A DNA stretch of 64,000 nt, taken from Colius striatus. Its lineage: Eukaryota; Chordata; Aves; Coliiformes; Coliidae. The stretch covers positions 62,873,867-62,937,866 of the forward strand of contig NC_084760.1 of NCBI RefSeq assembly GCF_028858725.1. Direction: 5' to 3'. Every line of letters begins with the position of its first letter. The stretch's first letter is position 1. The notes under the pieces were generated by a model, which was not told the origin of the DNA, did not search any database, and saw nothing but the letters and a program-made list of their open reading frames with translations. A program made the position numbers and the translations under genes. Shown in pieces: positions 12,701 through 24,670 of this stretch.

Positions 12701-15700
12701 TCCTTCTCGGAGCAGGGCTGTTGTCAAAATTAAATCATCCCAGTCCACATTACACTTTTCAAAAGAAGATACTAAGACTTTGATCATAACTAGAATATTG
12801 GAAACAGAATCTAAGAGAATTTCTCCAGTGCCACTTAAGTCCAGACATTTTATATTGATAACATGAAAAGTATTGTTCTTATTCCAGTTTGATGTGATGC
12901 ATGTTTCAAAATTGACCTCCAATGATAGCTGAATTTGGTTTTGAATAGCAATAAGTATAGCAAAACTGCCTTTTCATCCTAAGTACAGATAATGATGTTA
13001 AAACCAATCTGTGTCTTTTCATTACAGATATTGGCTATGAAAATATGATCAATACTATGTTGAAAGATCTTTTCAAGTTGCTGGTGGCCTGTGTAGCAGA
13101 ACCAACAGAAATTATTTCCAGAGTTGGCTGCTCTTGTATCAGGTAACACAGTCTGCTCCTTCTGTTAGCATATTAAAACCAAAACTCTTTATATCTTTGA
13201 AGAACTTGTAGACTGATTAAGTTAGCTAACATCTCAAAAGAAATCTAGAATATCTCTATTTCTTGTTATTTGAGTAATGAATTTTTAGACTTACTAGCCT
13301 TTTCTTGCTGTTTTCATTCCGCTTCAGAACCTGTAATTTTAGGCATTACTGTCTATGATTCCAATAAAAACTTATATACAGTTAATCAATAATTAATCCT
13401 TAGGAAAAATAACCAAGGGTCTTTCTGTTAGAATTACCTCTAAAGACCTGTGAATTAATACCTTTCACAGTGAGTTATTATAGTAATCCTCAAGATGAGC
13501 ACTGCATTAAATAGTTACACAACATATGGTTCTTGTGTTGGCAAGATGGCTACTTAGAGAAAAGCAGAGAAAAAACAAGTCAAAGCTCCAGTATAATTAC
13601 AAAAATAGGTCAGGGTAACAACTGAAGAGATTGGATATTGTTTGCTAGCTAGTGCATAGGTCTTTTTGTTCTGTTTTCAATCTTTTGCCACTGCAAGTAA
13701 GAATTGTCTAGTTTTTCTTGAACACGGTAACATCTTCCTGTGTCCTTGCAGGTATGTGTTAGTGACAGCAGGGCCTGTTTTTACTGAAGAGATGTGGAGG
13801 CTTGCATGTTGTGCCTTGCAGGATGCATTCTCTGCCACTCTGGAGCCAGTAAAGGTATACTGCCTTTTTGCTGACAGTCAAAACAATCACACTAGTTACA
13901 GACTCACTAGCTTTTGATAGGTTGTTGGGTTCTTTTTTCAGATAAGTTTTTGGGTACAGAATTGGGAAAAGCAGCATAAGGATCATGTGCTAGCTTTTGT
14001 TATTTTGTCAATTCGTAAGGAAATGTGTTGGATCAACAATGGAGATGGAAATCGTTTTTTCTAAACATGCAGAATAGAATCAAATGAAATCATGTTGGCT
14101 GGAAGAGACCTTTAAGATCGTCGAGTCCAGCCTTTGTCCCAGCCCTATCAACCACTAGACCATATCCCTAAGTGCAACATCCAACCGTCTCTTAAACACC
14201 TCCAGGAATAGTGACTCCACCACCTCCCTGGGCAGCCTGTTCCAATGCCTGACAACCCCAATGTACAGACAACACTAGTTGCTAACAGTTCAGGCTTATT
14301 TTAAATTCCCTTGCCAGTAGGAAATCAGAAATGTTAAGTGGGTGAAAACTTACCTTTTGATCCATTTCTTTCTCTGGCTTGGCTAAAACTAGACAGAACG
14401 CAAAGCTGCTTACTGGATCCTGTAGCTGCATGCTCCGTATAGATTATTTCTCATCTCACTGGTCTTTCTTGTAACAAAAAATCCTGTGAAGTCATGACAG
14501 GCCAGAGTACTTAAGAAGTTGTAATGCCTTTGGATCAAGTACATCAAATGCTAAATAGCAGGTGACTGACTGATGGTAATGGGATAGATCACTCAATCTC
14601 ACATTGCACTTGAACAGGCTGGACAACACTGCAGCCACTGACTTCATCTAACGCACAGTGAAAGTCTGATGTTGTGTCTCTCTATAGAACCTGTTGGGCT
14701 ATTTCCACAGTGGTTCTGAAAGCTTTAGTGGAGATGCCTGTGAAGTGAAGGTGGCAGCCCCCTCCCTCTCGCCAAGTGCTGAAGCTGAATACTGGAGAAT
14801 CAGAGCCATGGCACAACAGGTACTGACGGACATTTCAGGGCAAGACAGAGAACCTTTTAAACTTGGGGCTTTTCTTTATGAAGGTAGCTTTCACCACCAA
14901 CTTCCTCACAAACTGTGGGCAAAAGTGTTGATATTGAGAAAAAGTAATAAAAACTAGAACAAAAAAGCCCAACAACTTAAAACTGTTCCCCTATAAGTAG
15001 GAATTAGGGATGCCTAGGGTGAGGGAAGATACATAGGTACCTGAGGAGGACTGATGATGAGCCTATTGTGTAATGCAGCTTTAAAAATGGCAACCTTAGC
15101 ATTTATCACTGGAAATGTCTCCAAGAGAGAAAAGCAGTTAGGAGTGTCCCAATGAATACTCATTGTATAAACTTCTGATTACTTTGTTAAATAATGATAA
15201 ATTCAAAGGACAAAAAAAATGCACAAGAACAGAAAATATGACATTTAACTAGAAAAACAAGATTTGTTCAACTTTATCAAAGCAGAGTTTGAAGAGGAAT
15301 GCAGATTTTTTTTTTCTTCCCTCTATAAGTACCTGGCTATAGATTGCAGAGAAGAAAAACAGTTACTGAGAACTAGAAGATAATATTGATATTTAACAAA
15401 TTGTTTAAAACTCACCACTGACTCTTAATCAGCAGAGCAAGTTTGGAGACAACCTTGACAGGGTCCTTTTGACTACAATAGAGGTTGTTCATTTTATAGA
15501 AGTGGTTATATGAAATAAGTTCCTTGAAATATAGCAGTCTGAACTTAATGACCTGCAGGGTACCACAAAACTGTAAATACTGTGTGACAGTTTCAGCATG
15601 GGAAAGCAGCTGGATTAAAACAGCCAACAGATGGTTGGTGTCAATTTCTGACTTGATTAATCATACCCTGATGCTGCTTGAAAATCTCAGATGCACAGAC

Positions 15701-18700
15701 CAGGATTTGTGATCACAAATAACGTGGCAGTGGCAAACTTCTGCTTGAATGAAAAAGATGTTTTAAATTAAGTTTAAAGACACAAAATTCAATAAAGCAG
15801 GGAACGTGGCATTTATACTTTTCTTGTAGACACTCAATGGTATACTGCGAGTCCCTCTCAGCAGGGATTTGACACAACTACTAAGCTACAAAACTACAGC
15901 AACTGAGAGTTGTTTCCCCATTTCTTCCCCAAAGAATTGCAAGTTATGTGTGTGTCATATCTTTGTGGCTGAAAATTATGTTTCAAACAACCAACCTTTC
16001 TAGGAACAGCAGGCAGACTATGCAAACAGGTCTTGTCTCCACTACACGTGCTATTTTCCGATAGCAGTATTTGGCACTTGATATATAGCTTATACAAGTT
16101 TAAAGAAAAAGATGTCTGTTCTTTGTCTTATGCTCTGCTGGGTAATCTGGAGGTAGCCTCTGGCTCTGAGGCTGTTTTACCAAAGCAGTGTGCCCTGCAG
16201 AAGGTCTGTCTGGGGGAATACCTTGCATGCTCTCCAAAACTGTGAGTCATCATAACAGATCTTTCACATTGTAGACAATACTATTTGAAGGCCTCCATGC
16301 TAGTGCTAAACTGATTGTTTTATGTAACTTGTTTTCTAGGTGTTCATGCTGGAGACTCAGTGCTCTCCAAAGACCCCTAGCAACAAAGAAGGGTTTGAAC
16401 ATGCCCAGTCGTGCGTGCTCATCATTGACTTGCCATCAGATAAGAAACCAAACGGGCATACTCAGAGGAGGTAAAATATGTTCTTGGGAAAATACCATGT
16501 CATCAAAAGCAATATAGAAACCTTGTCATGCTGGCAGAGTTGTGAACCAAGCCTGGCAAACTATGCCTTGCCTCTCCATAGGTCTCATCAAAAAAATTAA
16601 ATACACCAATCAAGTAGAAATTAGGTTGTGACACAGGAGACAGTAGGGTACTACTGTCTGCTCTCCAATTGTTCCCATGGTGCTACACGGGTGAGCAGGC
16701 ACATGCAAGAGCTGTTACAGTTATAGACAACCCTAGGCCAGGGTCTGTAATGTGGCCCTTAAAAGTGGTTTCCTTTCTTAGCTTTCTAAGGGGTAAAATT
16801 GGTAGCTCACAAATACCTGAAGGTTACATAAGGTCACACAAAGCCTTCAAGTAGAGGAAGCGCAGATTAAGTTAAGAAAAGAATTCTCAGAGGAGATACT
16901 AGGAAATTTTTTTCCAATATTGAGATTCTTTTCTTGAAGAAGTAGAGTTAAAAATACTACTTTGAAGAAAGCTTTGGAAGTACTGTTACATTTGTAGCAA
17001 AATAACAAGCGCTTCACTAATGGTCTTTTAAACTCATTTTTACTGGACTAATAAGGTAGAAAAAGGTAACACTTAAGCAGGAGCGGTATAAAATGAAAAG
17101 ATCGCACCCAAAGCTGTGAAACTGTCAACATATTGATCTAGGGAACGTTGGTTTTGTTTGACACTGTTTTTGTGGAAGTCCTATATATTACCACCTCAAA
17201 CTCATGCATTTGCATGACAATCTGATACTGTCAAAGAATATTTCTTTTTGCTTGCACTCAGTTTCTTAGACAACTGCTGTAACATCAATAGGGCCAAGAA
17301 TTAGAATTCTGCATTCAGGATTTGTGTTTGTATTGCAAGGTATGTAATACAGGGCATGAAACTGCCTTATACTAGATACCAAACCTGCTTTGTACCACTT
17401 CAGGCATTCTCATTCAAAACAAAACTATTCCTTGCAACAATGGCCTGCTTTGAATGGACAGGAAGAAAGACCATGCAAGTCAACTCTATTCTTACACAGC
17501 TGTACAGAAGTTTCCCCTCAAGAGCAGGTGCTCTGTTGCCTTCAGAGAACAGGGCCCTGCAGCTAGAGGAAGAAAGGTTGACATCACAGTCTCAACCCTT
17601 CCTTTGTGATGGGAAAATACCTGCTTTATCTAAAGGTTTGCAGATCATTCTTCTTGTTACAATGAATGCAAAGCCTGGAGTACTCCCCTCTCACAGCACA
17701 CAAGGCCATGCAATCTAACAGGCTGAGAGGCTGGGTTCATCAAGGTAGCACAGGATCTTGCTTGTCTTTAAACAAGTACATACATAAAGCTTGCAATACA
17801 AACTCTGAATGCTCTCACACTATGCTTTGTCTAAACAACTGCAAAAAGTGTATCTGCCCCTAGGCAAACCTTACACCAGCAAACCGGGGCTCAAAATCTG
17901 ACTGTGCCACTTTTTTGTATTACAGCAGTGCAGTAATATGCCAGTCTTGCATGCTAATAACTGTGGCCTTTCACAAGTTTTGCTTTAACTTTAGTGGGGG
18001 TTCACTTCTCCCTTTTTGTTTTTGTTTCCTTAACGCTGCATCGTTGCACAGGAAGCTGGGGTAAGGGAGTTTTTCTTTTTCATAAAAAGTAATAATATAT
18101 TTGAGTTTGAAACTTTGGGCAGAATAAGAAAATACTATCCTTAACCAGCTTTGGCATTTTGTGTTTTCACCTATAGTTCTGTATTGGTGTCTTTTGGAAT
18201 CGAGCAGAACTTCAAATTGTCCTTGTAAATTACTTTCTTGGCAATTACAAGGAAAGCAGATCTCCTGCATTCTGATCCTGCTTTTGGAACAGAATTAGTC
18301 TCTTGAAATCAACATGAGCACTCATTTAACTTTGTACATGCTCTTAAGTGCTTTTCTGAGTCACAGCCTCTAATGATTTTTACAGCAGAAAACTACTTCC
18401 TCACAAAGAGCTCCAATGGATGTATTAATCACCAAGATCTTAGCACTGTCAAATAATGACAGCTAAGTTTTACTGATGTATCAGCACTGACAGCTATGTT
18501 ATGGTAAGCAAACCAACATAGGTTAAATTAATCCAAGAAGCACAGTTTTGTCTGACTTCTTTTTCTAATGTTGCATTCTCAAAACTGAGTTTTTATATGA
18601 TTTCTCAAAGAAATCCCTCAGACTTTTAGTTTCGATATTTTGAAAACACTTTTGAAAGTTGTTTACTGAGAACAAAGTAATTTTTGGAACTAAAATTTAA

Positions 18701-21700
18701 GAGCCTGCAACTGAACATCTCATGTGACATGAAGATTTGCTTTGGCTTAGACCTAGAACTTCAGTATTGCAAGCAAACTGAAAAATCTCTTCCTCACTTG
18801 ATAGCAGTGCTAATTAAACTGTAACCCATAATAGTTCCCTAAATCAAAACAAGTCTTGTACTATGTGAACCAGAGCATCAGCTCCATTTAAAACATCATT
18901 GTTGTAATCTCTACGCAAAGCCTTTTTTTTAAAATGCCTTAAGATAGGTTTCACAGTTTATCATTTGAAATCCACGAGCTACCAAACAACAATCCTGTCC
19001 ACACTTTCCTCCTAGCCTTCCTTGTCCATAAAGCTTCTCTGTTGGTTTCAGGTCATAGACCAGTAAATTTTAGTTGGAGGAATTTGCCATTCCTGGCTTC
19101 TCTGAGCAAATAAAAAAAAAAAAATCAGTGAGATCCAAAATAACTGAGAGCATCTCTCTAACAAGAGGGAGCACAGCTGAGAAGCACTCAGTGTTATATG
19201 TGAGAAACAGGATTAGGAGTATATATTTCCATGCTAGGGTCTCAGTGTTCCAGTTGAAGTCTTAAGAGCAAACAATGAAATGTACCTTCAGCAAGACTTA
19301 AGCCTCTTTGCACGCTCCATTTCACTGCTGACGTTTCTATAGCAGCTTGGGGGTCCTGGCATTAGTAGAAATGGCAACCCAGTAGTAAACTAGGTTTGGC
19401 CTCCATTTGTCACAGCAAAGTTAAGGTTGGCTGAAATGCAGGTGAAAATTTTAAAGATATTTCAACTTAGCCAAAGTTCAGCAACAAAGGTAGAAAATAC
19501 ATTCAGAACCAACAACACAAGAGCTGCATTAACTTGTGTGTTAACAAATTCCTAAGTTATAGCAGGCTGAAACAGAGAGAGTGCATAGTGCTGCCATGAA
19601 ACTGAAACAGAGTTTTTAACTCCTCCATATTAGACATCTCTGGAGAAAAGGATGAAAAAAAATAGCAGAGCTTTAGTTTAGTATCATCTCTGCACAAGGG
19701 CCATTTATTGTGCTTGCTATGGACAGTTATTTTTCTTAACCAATGTTAGTGTATTTTCTTCTATGAAAGTATTTGAAAGAGTAGCTGAAAGACCATTCTA
19801 GCCAACTTTCTCTTCCTCTACTTTTTTTCTAGCAAGGCTGTGAAAACTTGAGCTTTCATTTTCATCTTCCATGTTAGATTCTAAAATAAGAAGTATTCCT
19901 GTACTCCTAGTGAAAGCACAATGCACCATTTTGATATTTTTTTCCTTCCCATGCTTGGTTTACCAAGTATTCCTTTCAGGACGATAGTGGTGAGCTTGCT
20001 GTCCCACCAAGTACTGCTCCAGAACTTGTATGACATCTTACTGGAAGAATTTGTAAAAGGCCCATCTAACCTGGAGGAGAAAATGACAATACAAGTACCA
20101 GAAAACAAATTGGCTGGTTTTCTCAGGTACATCTCCATGCAAAACCTGGCTGTCATCTTTGACTTACTACTGGACTCTTATAGAACAGCCAGAGAGTTTG
20201 ACACGAGACCTGGGTTGAAGTGTTTGCTGAAAAAAGTGTCTGGCATTAGTGGAGCTGCCAACTTGTACCGCCAGTCAGCAATGAGCTTCAACATCTACTT
20301 CCATGCTTTGGTTTGTGCAATCCTGACAAACCAGGAGAACATCACAGCAGAGCAAGTGAAAAAGATCCTCTTTGAAGATGATGAGAGAAGCACAGACTCA
20401 TCACAGCAGTGTTCTTCAGAAGATGAAGACATTTTTGAAGAAACTGCCCAGGTCAGTCCCCCTCGAGGGAAGGAGAAGAGACAGTGGCGGGCTCGAATAC
20501 CATCTCTGAGCGTACAGCCTGTCAGCAATGCAGACTGGGGATGGCTAATCAAGCGGCTTCATAAGCTCTGTATGGAACTCTGCAACAACTACATCCAGAT
20601 GCATCTGGACCTGGAGAACACGATAGAGGAGCCTCCAATGTTCAAAGGCGACCCTTTCTTCATTTTGCCATCCTTTCATTCTGAAACCTCCACGCCCTCG
20701 ACCGGAGGGCAATCTGGGAAGGACACACCCTCGGAAGATGACCGGAGTCAAATCAGGGACCAGCTGGGAGAAAGCCTGACACCCCGAAGTGGGAGTGGAG
20801 AAATGTTGCTGCTACCCCCACCCCTAAGTCCTAAAGCAGAGAAGAAAGAGCAAACCAGGAAAAAAGAGTGGTGGGAGAGTGCTGGCAACAAGATCTACAC
20901 CATAGCCACTGACAAAACCATCTCCAAGCTCATGACAGAATACAAGAAAAGAAAGCAGCAACAGGCCATGACGTCCTTCACCAAAGAGGTCAAAGTGGAC
21001 AAGAAAGGGGAACTCCTGGGTTCTAGAGGGCCGGAGTCACCCATACTCCAGCGGCCACAACATCTCATAGATCAAGGTCAAATGAGGCATTCATTCAGTG
21101 CTGGTCCAGAGATCCTGAGACAAGAGAAGAGACCACGCTCAGGATCCACAGTCAGCTCTCTGAATATATCTGTTAGGGATGCCGAGGCTCAGATACAGGT
21201 AGGACAGATTTGTAGGATGCTAATAATAATAATAGCAATGATTTAAAAGATACCTATACATAATTTTTCTGTTGCTTTTATTATAATGATTGTTGTCTCT
21301 TCATTAAATACCCTTGTTACATAAAGAAGTTATCATGATGAGGACTGAATATTTCATCAGCTGGCACATAAAAACCTGAATGTCTCCTATAAATTCAGTC
21401 TTCAGGGAAGTATTATCAGGCATATAATAGTACAACTTTCAAGAGTGCTTCTGTAACTGGGGCCAAAACAGCACTTAGTCCTGGGAACTAGCAACCTACA
21501 GTGAACATGTTACTCACTGTTAAGGGCTTTAGCCCACTTAAGGCTTTTGAAAATGCTATGCTGCTTGTCACAGTGCTTTTGTACTTAAAGTTCTCTTGTG
21601 AATTCCAGAGCAGAAATCACAGGCTCTGTTGCTAAACAGAGAAGTGCTGCTTGCATGTCCAAGTGAACAATGCAGCAAAAGCATCAAATGTCAAAGTCTT

Positions 21701-22129
21701 TGTTCACTGTGGGATGAAATAACAGGCGATGAAGGATAAGCATGATACCTGCAATACATAGTCAAACGATGACTTACAGTACAGAATGTGAATTAGGAAG
21801 AGGTGGTGAACATTAGATGAGCATGCTGGTGTTACTCAGCCCTCTCCCTGAAGCCGCAGCCACCCACTTAACCTATTTTCTGCCCTGACCAGTGGACTCA
21901 TCTATTTAATAAAGCTCTTCTAAATCTTGCTTTGTAGGCATGGACCAATATGGTGCTGACCGTTCTCAACCAGATTCAGGCCCTGCCTGACCAGACGTTC
22001 ACAGCCCTGCAGCCCGCGGTGTTCCCCTGCATCAGCCAGCTGACGTGCCACGTGACGGACATTCGCGTCCGCCAGGCAGTGCGTGAGTGGCTGGGAAGGG
22101 TGGGACGAGTCTACGACATCATCCTTTAA
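640..22129 (+). CDS. ARFGEF3: ARFGEF3 (BIG3), C-terminal half, 15 exons
   Basis: Brefeldin A-inhibited guanine nucleotide-exchange protein 3, a large member of the BIG/Sec7 family. It is reported to act as a cytoplasmic scaffold (PKA and PP1 binding, sequestering prohibitin-2) and to affect insulin and glucagon granule formation. Fifteen exons were chained by splice sites and phase: 640-773, 2271-2416, 3973-4152, 4523-4667, 5682-5804, 8027-8130, 9678-9822, 11792-11920, 12306-12482, 13028-13142, 13752-13854, 14688-14819, 16340-16470, 19968-21198 and 21938-22129. They total 3,187 nt, one base of a split codon plus 1,062 codons including the stop, with no frame break. The translation matches the C-terminal half of the roughly 2,180-residue human protein almost throughout. 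The Sec7 domain and the prohibitin-binding segment lie upstream, outside the window. This half looks like helical-repeat sequence followed by a charged, low-complexity region and a short conserved terminus. The name is from memory but the match is extensive. Confidence 0.96.
2271..2416 (+). CDS. ARFGEF3: ARFGEF3 coding exon
   Basis: The acceptor is CTTTTGTAG before 2271 and the donor is GAG|GTAGGA. The first two bases complete the split Gly codon from the previous exon and the exon ends in phase 0. The peptide runs from [15 protein letters not shown] to [12 protein letters not shown]. Confidence 0.95.
3973..4152 (+). CDS. ARFGEF3: ARFGEF3 coding exon with KAVSF motif and GC donor
   Basis: The acceptor is CCCCTGCAG before 3973, and 60 codons run in phase 0. 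The exon ends VQDQ and is followed by GCAAGT rather than GTAAGT. Phase 0 continuity with the next exon (VVTSIGE) rules out the nearby GT at 4158. Bases 4006-4020 encode KAVSF, a match to the RVxF docking motif for protein phosphatase 1. The human protein has the same motif at about residue 1228, reported to bind PP1 catalytic subunit alpha. Confidence 0.95.
4523..4667 (+). CDS. ARFGEF3: ARFGEF3 coding exon
   Basis: The acceptor is CTCTCTGCAG before 4523 and the donor is G|GTAAGG after 4667. It has 48 codons plus one base, from [17 protein letters not shown] to LVGEYSM, and ends in phase 1. Confidence 0.95.
5682..5804 (+). CDS. ARFGEF3: ARFGEF3 coding exon
   Basis: The acceptor is TTTCTGCAG before 5682 and the donor is G|GTAAAT. 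The peptide [13 protein letters not shown] to CLMKFVKGL is highly conserved. It enters and leaves in phase 1. Confidence 0.95.
8027..8130 (+). CDS. ARFGEF3: ARFGEF3 coding exon
   Basis: A strong pyrimidine tract ends in CTCCAG before 8027; the donor is CAG|GTATGA. The peptide starts [10 protein letters not shown] and ends [10 protein letters not shown]. Its middle (about VPGSGSAS) is the variable part compared with mammals. It ends in phase 0. Confidence 0.93.
9678..9822 (+). CDS. ARFGEF3: ARFGEF3 coding exon
   Basis: The acceptor is CTACCAAG before 9678, after a long pyrimidine tract; the donor is G|GTAAGC. The peptide runs [17 protein letters not shown] to ILSDFDDDT and ends in phase 1. 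It includes a serine- and acid-rich stretch (SASSEDGIE). Confidence 0.95.
10290..10710 (-). mobile_element. CR1 LINE fragment, reverse-transcriptase region
   Basis: Read on the minus strand, this encodes a broken CR1 ORF2 segment with phrases such as [17 protein letters not shown] and [18 protein letters not shown], which match the N-terminal part of the CR1 reverse transcriptase. Frame changes and stops separate the pieces. It lies antisense in the ARFGEF3 intron 9823-11791. Confidence 0.85.
11792..11920 (+). CDS. ARFGEF3: ARFGEF3 coding exon
   Basis: The acceptor is ACTTGTAG before 11792 and the donor is G|GTAATT. The peptide runs [17 protein letters not shown] to LLRDVAKTP. It enters and leaves in phase 1. 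Confidence 0.95.
12306..12482 (+). CDS. ARFGEF3: ARFGEF3 coding exon
   Basis: The acceptor is TTTTCAG before 12306 and the donor is CAG|GTATGT. The peptide runs [17 protein letters not shown] to HIQNFIHS. It contains the conserved [19 protein letters not shown] helix-like segment. Confidence 0.95.
13028..13142 (+). CDS. ARFGEF3: ARFGEF3 coding exon
   Basis: The acceptor is ATTACAG before 13028 and the donor is CAG|GTAACA. The peptide [15 protein letters not shown] to RVGCSCI ends with two bases of a split Arg codon (phase 2). Confidence 0.95.
13752..13854 (+). CDS. ARFGEF3: ARFGEF3 coding exon
   Basis: The acceptor is CCTTGCAG before 13752; the first base completes the split Arg. The donor is AAG|GTATAC. 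The peptide is [15 protein letters not shown] to SATLEPVK, ending in phase 0. Confidence 0.95.
14075..14262 (-). mobile_element. CR1 LINE 3' end fragment
   Basis: On the + strand it reads as an inverted CR1 3' end: an AGAATAGAATCAAATGAAATCA-like tail, then GGCTGGAAGAGACCTTTAAG, CACTAGACCATATCC and CTCCCTGGGCAGCCTGTTCC. It lies antisense in an ARFGEF3 intron. Confidence 0.9.
14688..14819 (+). CDS. ARFGEF3: ARFGEF3 coding exon
   Basis: The acceptor is CTCTATAG before 14688 and the donor is CAG|GTACTG. The exon has 44 codons, [15 protein letters not shown] to RIRAMAQQ, in phase 0 at both ends. Confidence 0.95.
16340..16470 (+). CDS. ARFGEF3: ARFGEF3 coding exon
   Basis: The acceptor is TTTTCTAG before 16340 and the donor is GAG|GTAAAA. 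The peptide [16 protein letters not shown] to KKPNGHTQR ends with two bases of the next codon (phase 2). It is less conserved than its neighbours. Confidence 0.93.
19968..21198 (+). CDS. ARFGEF3: ARFGEF3 large penultimate coding exon
   Basis: This exon has 410 codons plus one leading base, after the acceptor TTTACCAAG; the donor is CAG|GTAGGA. The first third is helical and highly conserved ([18 protein letters not shown] onward). It is followed by an acidic serine-rich stretch ([15 protein letters not shown]), a second conserved segment around [16 protein letters not shown], and a proline-, serine- and lysine-rich, probably disordered region with a basic [10 protein letters not shown] second in-frame AG acceptor lies at 19,978-19,979, so a form shorter by four codons is possible. 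Confidence 0.96.
21938..22129 (+). CDS. ARFGEF3: ARFGEF3 last coding exon and stop
   Basis: The acceptor is GCTTTGTAG before 21938. The exon encodes 63 codons and a TAA at 22127-22129, giving [14 protein letters not shown] to [11 protein letters not shown]. The C-terminus matches the mammalian protein, which ends in the same Tyr-Asp-Ile-Ile plus one hydrophobic residue. The exon is richer in GC and CpG than its surroundings. Confidence 0.95.
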   Translation, partial: AWTNMVLTVLNQIQALPDQTFTALQPAVFPCISQLTCHVTDIRVRQAVREWLGRVGRVYDIIL

Positions 22130-24544
22130 ACCTAGAACTCTGCCCCACTGCAGAGGGGAGAAGGCATCCAAGGTATACAGCAAGGAAGCATTTGGGGTTC
22201 ATTCATTGCCTGTTTGTTGGTGATAAATTAAGAAACAGCGAGCTTGTCAATGTCTATCCTCTGTCCACTTGAGACTGTGTCCCTCCCTCACACTAGCAAA
22301 GGAGGCCAAACGTGAATGTGTCCAGGGGATCTGGAATGGCCCCAGAACCCCAGAAACTGCCAGTAGCTCAGTCTGGTGCCTAATGGGGTGATACATTTCC
22401 GTAGCTTTCATTTTAATTCAGATTTGCAACAACAAGAGACACAAACTTCAGCAGAACTTCCACACTTGCAATTAACTGTGAATGCAATTGTCACTTGTAT
22501 GTGAAACCAGGCCAGTAAGCCGATGTAACTCTTCAAAAAAAAAATGAAGGAAAAAAGTGGGGCAATAGGACAAATGGTGACATTTAGGGTAAATATTATC
22601 CTTTCTGAAATTAGCATGAAGAGGGGAAAGCCAAATAGAGATTATTATAGTAACTATATGCCTCTCACTAGAGAAAGTGGAAACTGATTTTGCTCTGAGA
22701 AGAGCCTTTGAAGTCTGGTCACATTTGAGGTAGCTACTTAAGTATCACACATCCAGAACTGGTGAAGCAAGCACAGACTATTTATCCCTTCACTGCTCTC
22801 GTGGAGTGTTGCTTGAAGAGAAATGGCACTGTCAAGCTGCTCTCTGTACAACAGTACCCTGTCTGCCTCTTCAGCCAAGCCTACAGCTGATCATTTTTCC
22901 CCATGTCTTAATTCTCACTATGGGCAACAGGGAAGTTTGTTTTGCAGTTTCCTGTGAAGCTGGGGGGAAGACACACCACAGAGCAAATACCAGCATGTGC
23001 CAATAGCCAGCATTCAGCTACACCCAGTAGAGATAACGTGTTCCAGTTTAAGCAACACTGCAGCTAAGTTAGCTTATGCTTCTACTGGAAGTTTGTATGT
23101 TTGCCAGGAACACCTTTATCACCTTTGTTAAACTTAGCCTATCACTCCACATTGAGCTGAATGAAGACAAAAAATAGTCTGAAAGGAAGACATCTTTCCC
23201 ATTTCTTTACCATCTCTTGTCTGCTGCTATAACTAGAGGACAGACCCTCATGGAGGTACATCCTTCTGTGTGCAGCACTCCTACAGGGACTACTACAATT
23301 TACTGATGTTATTAAGGGGGAGGAGAAGGGAAAGGACTGACTGTTGTGTTGCCAAATACCTATGTGATACTCTTCAGACTAGATACAGCAAAAGTTACCT
23401 TACTGCACAGTCCCTGGGACATTCCATTTCATACTCCTGTACTACTACATAATCTGTTGGTTAGAAGTTGAAATAATTTGTTGAAAATAAGTTGATTTTA
23501 ATCTTGGGTGCCCCCTTAGTGATGTTCTCCCAAGGCTTCTAAAATGTGGACACCAACTAAATATACAGCTTCAATCCTTACTCCAAAGCATCCTCAAAAT
23601 CACATCTCTTTGTATTAGGCCTGGATTTTGCACAACAAGCTTTTAGCATCTTCAACGTTGAAAAACAGAGGGAGTCAAGAGGCTCCACTGAACAGCCATC
23701 ACCCAAACTGATGTGTTTACAAAGAGCCTGTCACTGTCCTCCTGCCTCTTTTGTCCATTGCTCACTTTCTATTTGTCACCTGCTGGATTTGTGCAGGGAA
23801 TATTTATCCTGTAACTTCCTGTGGTGCTAATCCCACTGTTTCACTTCCTTTCAAAACTTTCCTTTGCTAGTTTGCTTTAAAGACATAAAAATTCCATAAA
23901 AACAACTCTCTCCTACCACCTACAGTGACTTTATAAAAGGAATAATTTAACAATAAATTGTCAGTTTTTCCCAAACAGTTTTAATATTTGTGGAAATGGG
24001 AGAGAGAAACTTTGGTTTGTGGGAGAGTAGTGGAATGGTTTGATTTCTGTTGCCATGTCTTTCTTACACTCTTTCTTTAGTTAGAGTAAGAGAGTGGTTG
24101 TATTTTTTGTTAAAGGATTTACCGGTTATCTATAAAGACCAGCTTTTAAAGCAGTACAGTTATTAGGCAACAGCATAAAGCAGAATAGTGAACTGTATGC
24201 AGACCACCTAACTCTGCTGTTTTTCATTACACATGCATTGAATGGATGTGGATCCTTGCTGCACTAGTCTAAGGCAAAACCTTTAGGCCTCACAAAGCAA
24301 GTTTTAAGCTCAAAGGAGTCAGCACAACAGTCCCAGGACAAAGGGTAGTGGCACCAGCCTGTCCTAAGCTTTAGAAGGGGACTCACAGCTCTAAATACCC
24401 CAGTCATGTCCAGCTCTACCATGCTATAGCAGCTTCTCTGCTTTCTGCTTGGGAGTGAGGAAGTATCTTTAGTCAGTGGCACAAAGTGGCACAACCAGAG
24501 GCTGTGTAGCAAAGCCTGAGCTTGCTCTTTCTCTTTGCTCTGGT

Positions 24545-24670
24545 TAATCATAGACTCATTAGCGTTGGAAAAGATCTTTAAGATCATCAAGACCAACCAC
24601 TACCCTCACACTGCCAGGCCCATCACTAAGCTAAACCACGTCCCTCAGCACCTCATCTATCCTTCTGATA
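24545..24670 (-). mobile_element. CR1 LINE 3' end fragment
   Basis: The inverted CR1 tail (AATCATAGACTCATTAG) is followed by GGAAAAGATCTTTAAGATCATCAAGACC and a diverged body, CACTGCCAGGCCCATCACTAAGC. It probably lies within the ARFGEF3 3' UTR. Confidence 0.8.

Larger units (their letters stand above)
9823..21937 (+). other. ARFGEF3 introns, right half
   Basis: The introns are 9823-11791, 11921-12305, 12483-13027, 13143-13751, 13855-14687, 14820-16339, 16471-19967 and 21199-21937. They hold two antisense CR1 fragments (about 10.29-10.71 and 14.07-14.26 kb), listed separately. The 3.5-kb intron 16,471-19,967 shows no element I recognise. Confidence 0.7.

Noticed and set aside
16669-16854. Open frame of about 61 codons in the ARFGEF3 intron
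   Set aside because: No splice-consistent neighbours and no recognisable similarity; chance-length frame.
17356-17718. 120-codon + strand frame in the 3.5-kb ARFGEF3 intron, possible cassette exon
   Set aside because: It is absent from the remembered mammalian protein, and the adjoining known exons already join in phase without it.
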